Below, piece by piece: positions 10,855-12,403 of a stretch of DNA of 12,403 nt. Position numbers and translations under genes: made by a program. The notes below the pieces were generated by a model. It did not search any database, was not told where the DNA came from, and saw only the letters and a list, made by a program, of their open reading frames with translations. Origin of the DNA: Parcubacteria group bacterium GW2011_GWA2_45_30. GTDB lineage: Bacteria > Patescibacteriota > Minisyncoccia > Sungbacterales > HO2-52-23. How positions within the stretch are numbered: the stretch's first letter is position 1; each line of letters starts with the position of its first letter. The stretch covers positions 1 to 12,403 of the forward strand of contig LCKU01000012.1 in NCBI GenBank assembly GCA_001001625.1, read 5' to 3'.

Positions 10855-11826
10855 TTAAAACCCCACATATTGAATTTCTTCCTCCAGCATCACCCCGAAC
10901 TTTCGCATCACCGCATCTTTAACAATAGATATAAGAGTCAAAACATCTTCGGTCTTGGCGTTACCTAAATTCACGATGAAATTGGCGTGCTTTGGGGAAA
11001 TTACGGCGTTTCCAACCCGCTCTCCTTTAAGCCCGGCCGTTTCAATAAAAAATCCGGCGGAAATAAAACCCCGGCGGTTCTCAAAAACCCAACTTGAATT
11101 TTCATGTTTTTTATGCCACCACGGAATACGGTTACCCAATTTTTTCAAAATTTCTTCGGACAATGGGACTCCTTTGAATATGCTTCCGGCGGACGACTCG
11201 CCAATCGGCTGCTCGCCAATGCGCTCCGCACTTTTTTGTCTAATTATCTCCAAAAGCTCCCCGGTATGCGCCGGGTCTTCCTGTTTTAATTTTAAAACAG
11301 CGGAAAGTATAATCCATTCTGGATGTTTTTTGAAAATTGATTCTCGGTAATCAAATTCACAGTTTGTGGCTTGTAACTTATAGTTTGTAGTTTTTTTAAC
11401 ATCAAAAATGTTTACACTTTCAACAACGTCTTTTATCTCTCCTCCGAAACATCCGGCATTTCCACGCACTGCTCCTCCCACCGTTCCCGGCACCCCTGCC
11501 CCCCATTCAAGTCCCGAGAGTCCGGCTTTGGCGGTTTCTATAGCCAGACGCGGCATCATAATACCGGCATCAACAGTAACCGCCGAACCATTGATTCTAA
11601 GCCCGCCACCGATAATGTGAATCACCAAGCCGTCAAATCCTTTATCGCTCACCAAAATGTTGGATCCGGCGCCTAAAATAAAAACCGTCGCATGATTTTT
11701 TGCGGCAGAGTCAAGCGCCTCTTTCATTTCCCGTTCATTCCTTACCTCGGCAAAAAATCGGGCGGGTCCCCCGATTTTATACACAGTGTATGGCGCAAGA
11801 ATAATATTATGCCGCAAGTCGCTCAT
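10855..11826 (-). CDS. murB: UDP-N-acetylenolpyruvoylglucosamine reductase MurB
   Basis: MurB reduces the enolpyruvyl ether to UDP-N-acetylmuramate with NADPH and FAD, the second committed step of peptidoglycan precursor synthesis, in the cytosol. The FAD-binding part carries YTVYKIGGPARFF, LGAGSNILVSDKGFDGLVI, GLEWGAGVPGTVGGAVRGN and AGCFGGEI. The catalytic part has DYRESIFK (catalytic Arg), SSAGSIFKGVP (catalytic Ser) and the closing LEEEIQYVG (catalytic Glu). ATG 11826 (MSDLRHNI, 323 aa) is preferred to TTG 11856, because the extra residues are a Lys-rich run outside the family. The gene overlaps the upstream 63-aa gene by 20 bp, so it is probably translated by coupling. Residues at about 154-164 (TTNYKLQATNC) are encoded by a short repeat at 11361-11392, in the loop just before the catalytic YR. 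Confidence 0.96.
   Translation of the reverse strand: MSDLRHNIILAPYTVYKIGGPARFFAEVRNEREMKEALDSAAKNHATVFILGAGSNILVSDKGFDGLVIHIIGGGLRINGSAVTVDAGIMMPRLAIETAKAGLSGLEWGAGVPGTVGGAVRGNAGCFGGEIKDVVESVNIFDVKKTTNYKLQATNCEFDYRESIFKKHPEWIILSAVLKLKQEDPAHTGELLEIIRQKSAERIGEQPIGESSAGSIFKGVPLSEEILKKLGNRIPWWHKKHENSSWVFENRRGFISAGFFIETAGLKGERVGNAVISPKHANFIVNLGNAKTEDVLTLISIVKDAVMRKFGVMLEEEIQYVGF
11361..11392 (-). repeat. Short repeat inside murB encoding TNYKLQATN
   Basis: On the plus strand AGTTTGTGG (11361-11369) and AGTTTGTAG (11382-11390) flank CTTGTAACTTAT. This is the TNYKLQATN type of minisatellite found scattered in many genomes. Here it is in frame and keeps the usual loop length, so it may have replaced rather than lengthened the native sequence. 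Confidence 0.6.
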
Positions 11827-11998
11827 GGCCGCTTTCTTTTTTTCTTTTCTCTTCAATCTCGTCCCACATCTCTATATCTTCCATATTGCCAAATCCAAAA
11901 TTAAGACGTTTCTGGGCCAAAGACAATTCGGTCATCTTCTTTTCCAACACCGCATGACGGCGACTTCCCAGGTCATTATTTTTTTCAATTGATTCCAT
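11807..11998 (-). CDS. Small hypothetical protein upstream of and overlapping murB, 63 aa
   Basis: The frame is open from 12085 (TTG), but ATG 11998 (MESIEKNNDLGSRRHAVLEKK) is the better start. It has GGGAGGA about 13 bases upstream, a little far, whereas the longer form adds a repeat-derived stretch (RPSTNSG). The protein is highly charged and helical, Glu- and Lys-rich (MWDEIEEKRKKESGHERLAA), with no membrane segment. Its last 20 bases overlap the murB start, which is typical of translational coupling. Function is unknown. A role linked to cell-wall synthesis is only suggested by position. Confidence 0.6.
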   Translation of the reverse strand: MESIEKNNDLGSRRHAVLEKKMTELSLAQKRLNFGFGNMEDIEMWDEIEEKRKKESGHERLAA

Positions 11999-12061
11999 AA
12001 TTTTAAATAAATCCTCCCATCCAGATCGTCCGAAAACTATATTTTTACTGCCAGAGTTTGT

Positions 12062-12113
12062 TGAAGGCCTACATATTTTAGACAAATCGGGAACAACTCA
12101 TTTGCTTGCCCCG
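12062..12113. repeat. Degenerate repeat relics upstream of the murB unit
   Basis: Near 12062, the minus strand reads CCTTCAACAAACTC, a worn form of the widely dispersed CCTTCGACAAGCTC motif. At 12088-12113, CGGG and CCCG close a small hairpin whose loop holds CAACTCATTTG (12094-12104), the same 11 bases found in the repeat at 12323. Confidence 0.45.
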
Positions 12114-12147
12114 CACTAAATTTCGACTTTATGCTATAAAGGCACGA

Positions 12148-12286
12148 GAAGGGTTTAACTCCAACTCATCCCGTTAGAGATGTGGCTTCAATACAAAACC
12201 CTTGCTTGGCTCATGCCTACAAAGTTATATCATTACAAAATTACATCTCGCGATATAAATCTCTAACGGGACTCATTTGTCCTAAG
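12148..12286. repeat. Repeat copy interrupted by a 101-bp insertion
   Basis: Bases 12148-12169 and 12277-12286, joined together, equal bases 12323-12354 exactly (32 of 32). The copy is split at ACTCAT by the element described next. The uninterrupted copy at 12323 serves as the empty-site reference. Confidence 0.85.
12170..12270. mobile_element. MITE-like element with 12-bp terminal inverted repeats and 6-bp target duplication
   Basis: CCCGTTAGAGAT (12170-12181) and ATCTCTAACGGG (12259-12270) are exact inverted repeats. The element is flanked by ACTCAT on both sides (12164-12169 and 12271-12276). Next to the right end, TTATATC...GATATAA form a second inverted pair. It is 101 bp and encodes nothing, so it would need a transposase supplied elsewhere. 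I cannot assign it to an insertion sequence family. Confidence 0.75.
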
Positions 12287-12290
12287 CTTG

Positions 12291-12396
12291 CCCTCCCACC
12301 TTTAAAATCCCGGAAGGGCCATGAAGGGTTTAACTCCAACTCATTTGTCCTAAGTGAGTGCCTGCTTCATGACCCATCTAGAAAAAGGTGGGAGGG
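12291..12396. repeat. Long hairpin repeat with 13-bp arms
   Basis: CCCTCCCACCTTT (12291-12303) and AAAGGTGGGAGGG (12384-12396) are exact inverted repeats. Within them GGGCCATGAAG (12316-12326) pairs with CTTCATGACCC (12365-12375) except for one base. Innermost, ACTCA and TGAGT flank TTTGTCCTAAG. The intact repeat core (12323-12354) forms the apex. No gene is visible; the window ends just beyond. Confidence 0.8.
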
Positions 12397-12403
12397 TGAA
12401 AGT

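Noticed and set aside
12088..12396. Repeats at the right end considered as a CRISPR array
   Set aside because: Repeat copies differ in length and orientation, one is interrupted by an element with its own inverted ends, and there are no regularly sized unique spacers or cas genes.

Overview
This window looks like part of a Patescibacteria (CPR, Parcubacteria-like) chromosome. The basis is the mix of genes: a short MetK (349 aa), a SecA with CPR-style spacing, a GspG-like pseudopilin, a one-domain peptidoglycan-binding protein, a pyruvoyl-type arginine decarboxylase, a short Hpf, and many small membrane or hypothetical proteins, all closely packed. No rRNA, tRNA, integrase or transposase gene is visible. 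The lineage is inferred from protein style and was not measured.

Layout. Bases 1-2450 (minus strand) hold the start of a membrane-anchored protein, a secreted coiled-coil protein built of 11-residue repeats, and metK behind a clear SAM-I riboswitch. Bases 2449-3854 (minus) are a small operon: CYTH phosphatase/cyclase-like protein, pseudopilin, and a secreted peptidoglycan-binding protein whose signal peptide and domain are now in different frames. Bases 3887-4880 (plus) are an island of three small genes (two membrane proteins, one zinc ribbon) with their own promoter and terminators; one gene appears to start at AUA. Bases 4884-7975 (minus) are secA and a small basic protein. Bases 8140-9306 (plus) are a self-contained orphan gene of 331 aa with a strong promoter, a structured leader and a terminator. 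Bases 9378-11998 (minus) hold the arginine decarboxylase, hpf, murB and a 63-aa protein overlapping murB. Bases 12062-12403 carry no recognisable gene but a dense mosaic of repeats.

The housekeeping genes cover methyl-donor synthesis (metK), protein export (secA), peptidoglycan precursor synthesis (murB), ribosome hibernation (hpf) and agmatine production (arginine decarboxylase). The most unusual signal is short repetitive DNA. A perfect 17-bp-arm palindrome and an EIRN-type repeat both sit in frame inside secA, and a third repeat type sits in frame in murB. A 13-bp piece of the secA palindrome reappears, in the same codon frame, in the orphan gene. Minisatellites or iterons lie at 190-270 and 9333-9374. 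At 12164-12276 a 101-bp element with 12-bp terminal inverted repeats and a 6-bp target duplication interrupts one copy of a repeat that survives uninterrupted about 150 bp away. A possible three-way-junction RNA or palindromic element lies upstream of the arginine decarboxylase.
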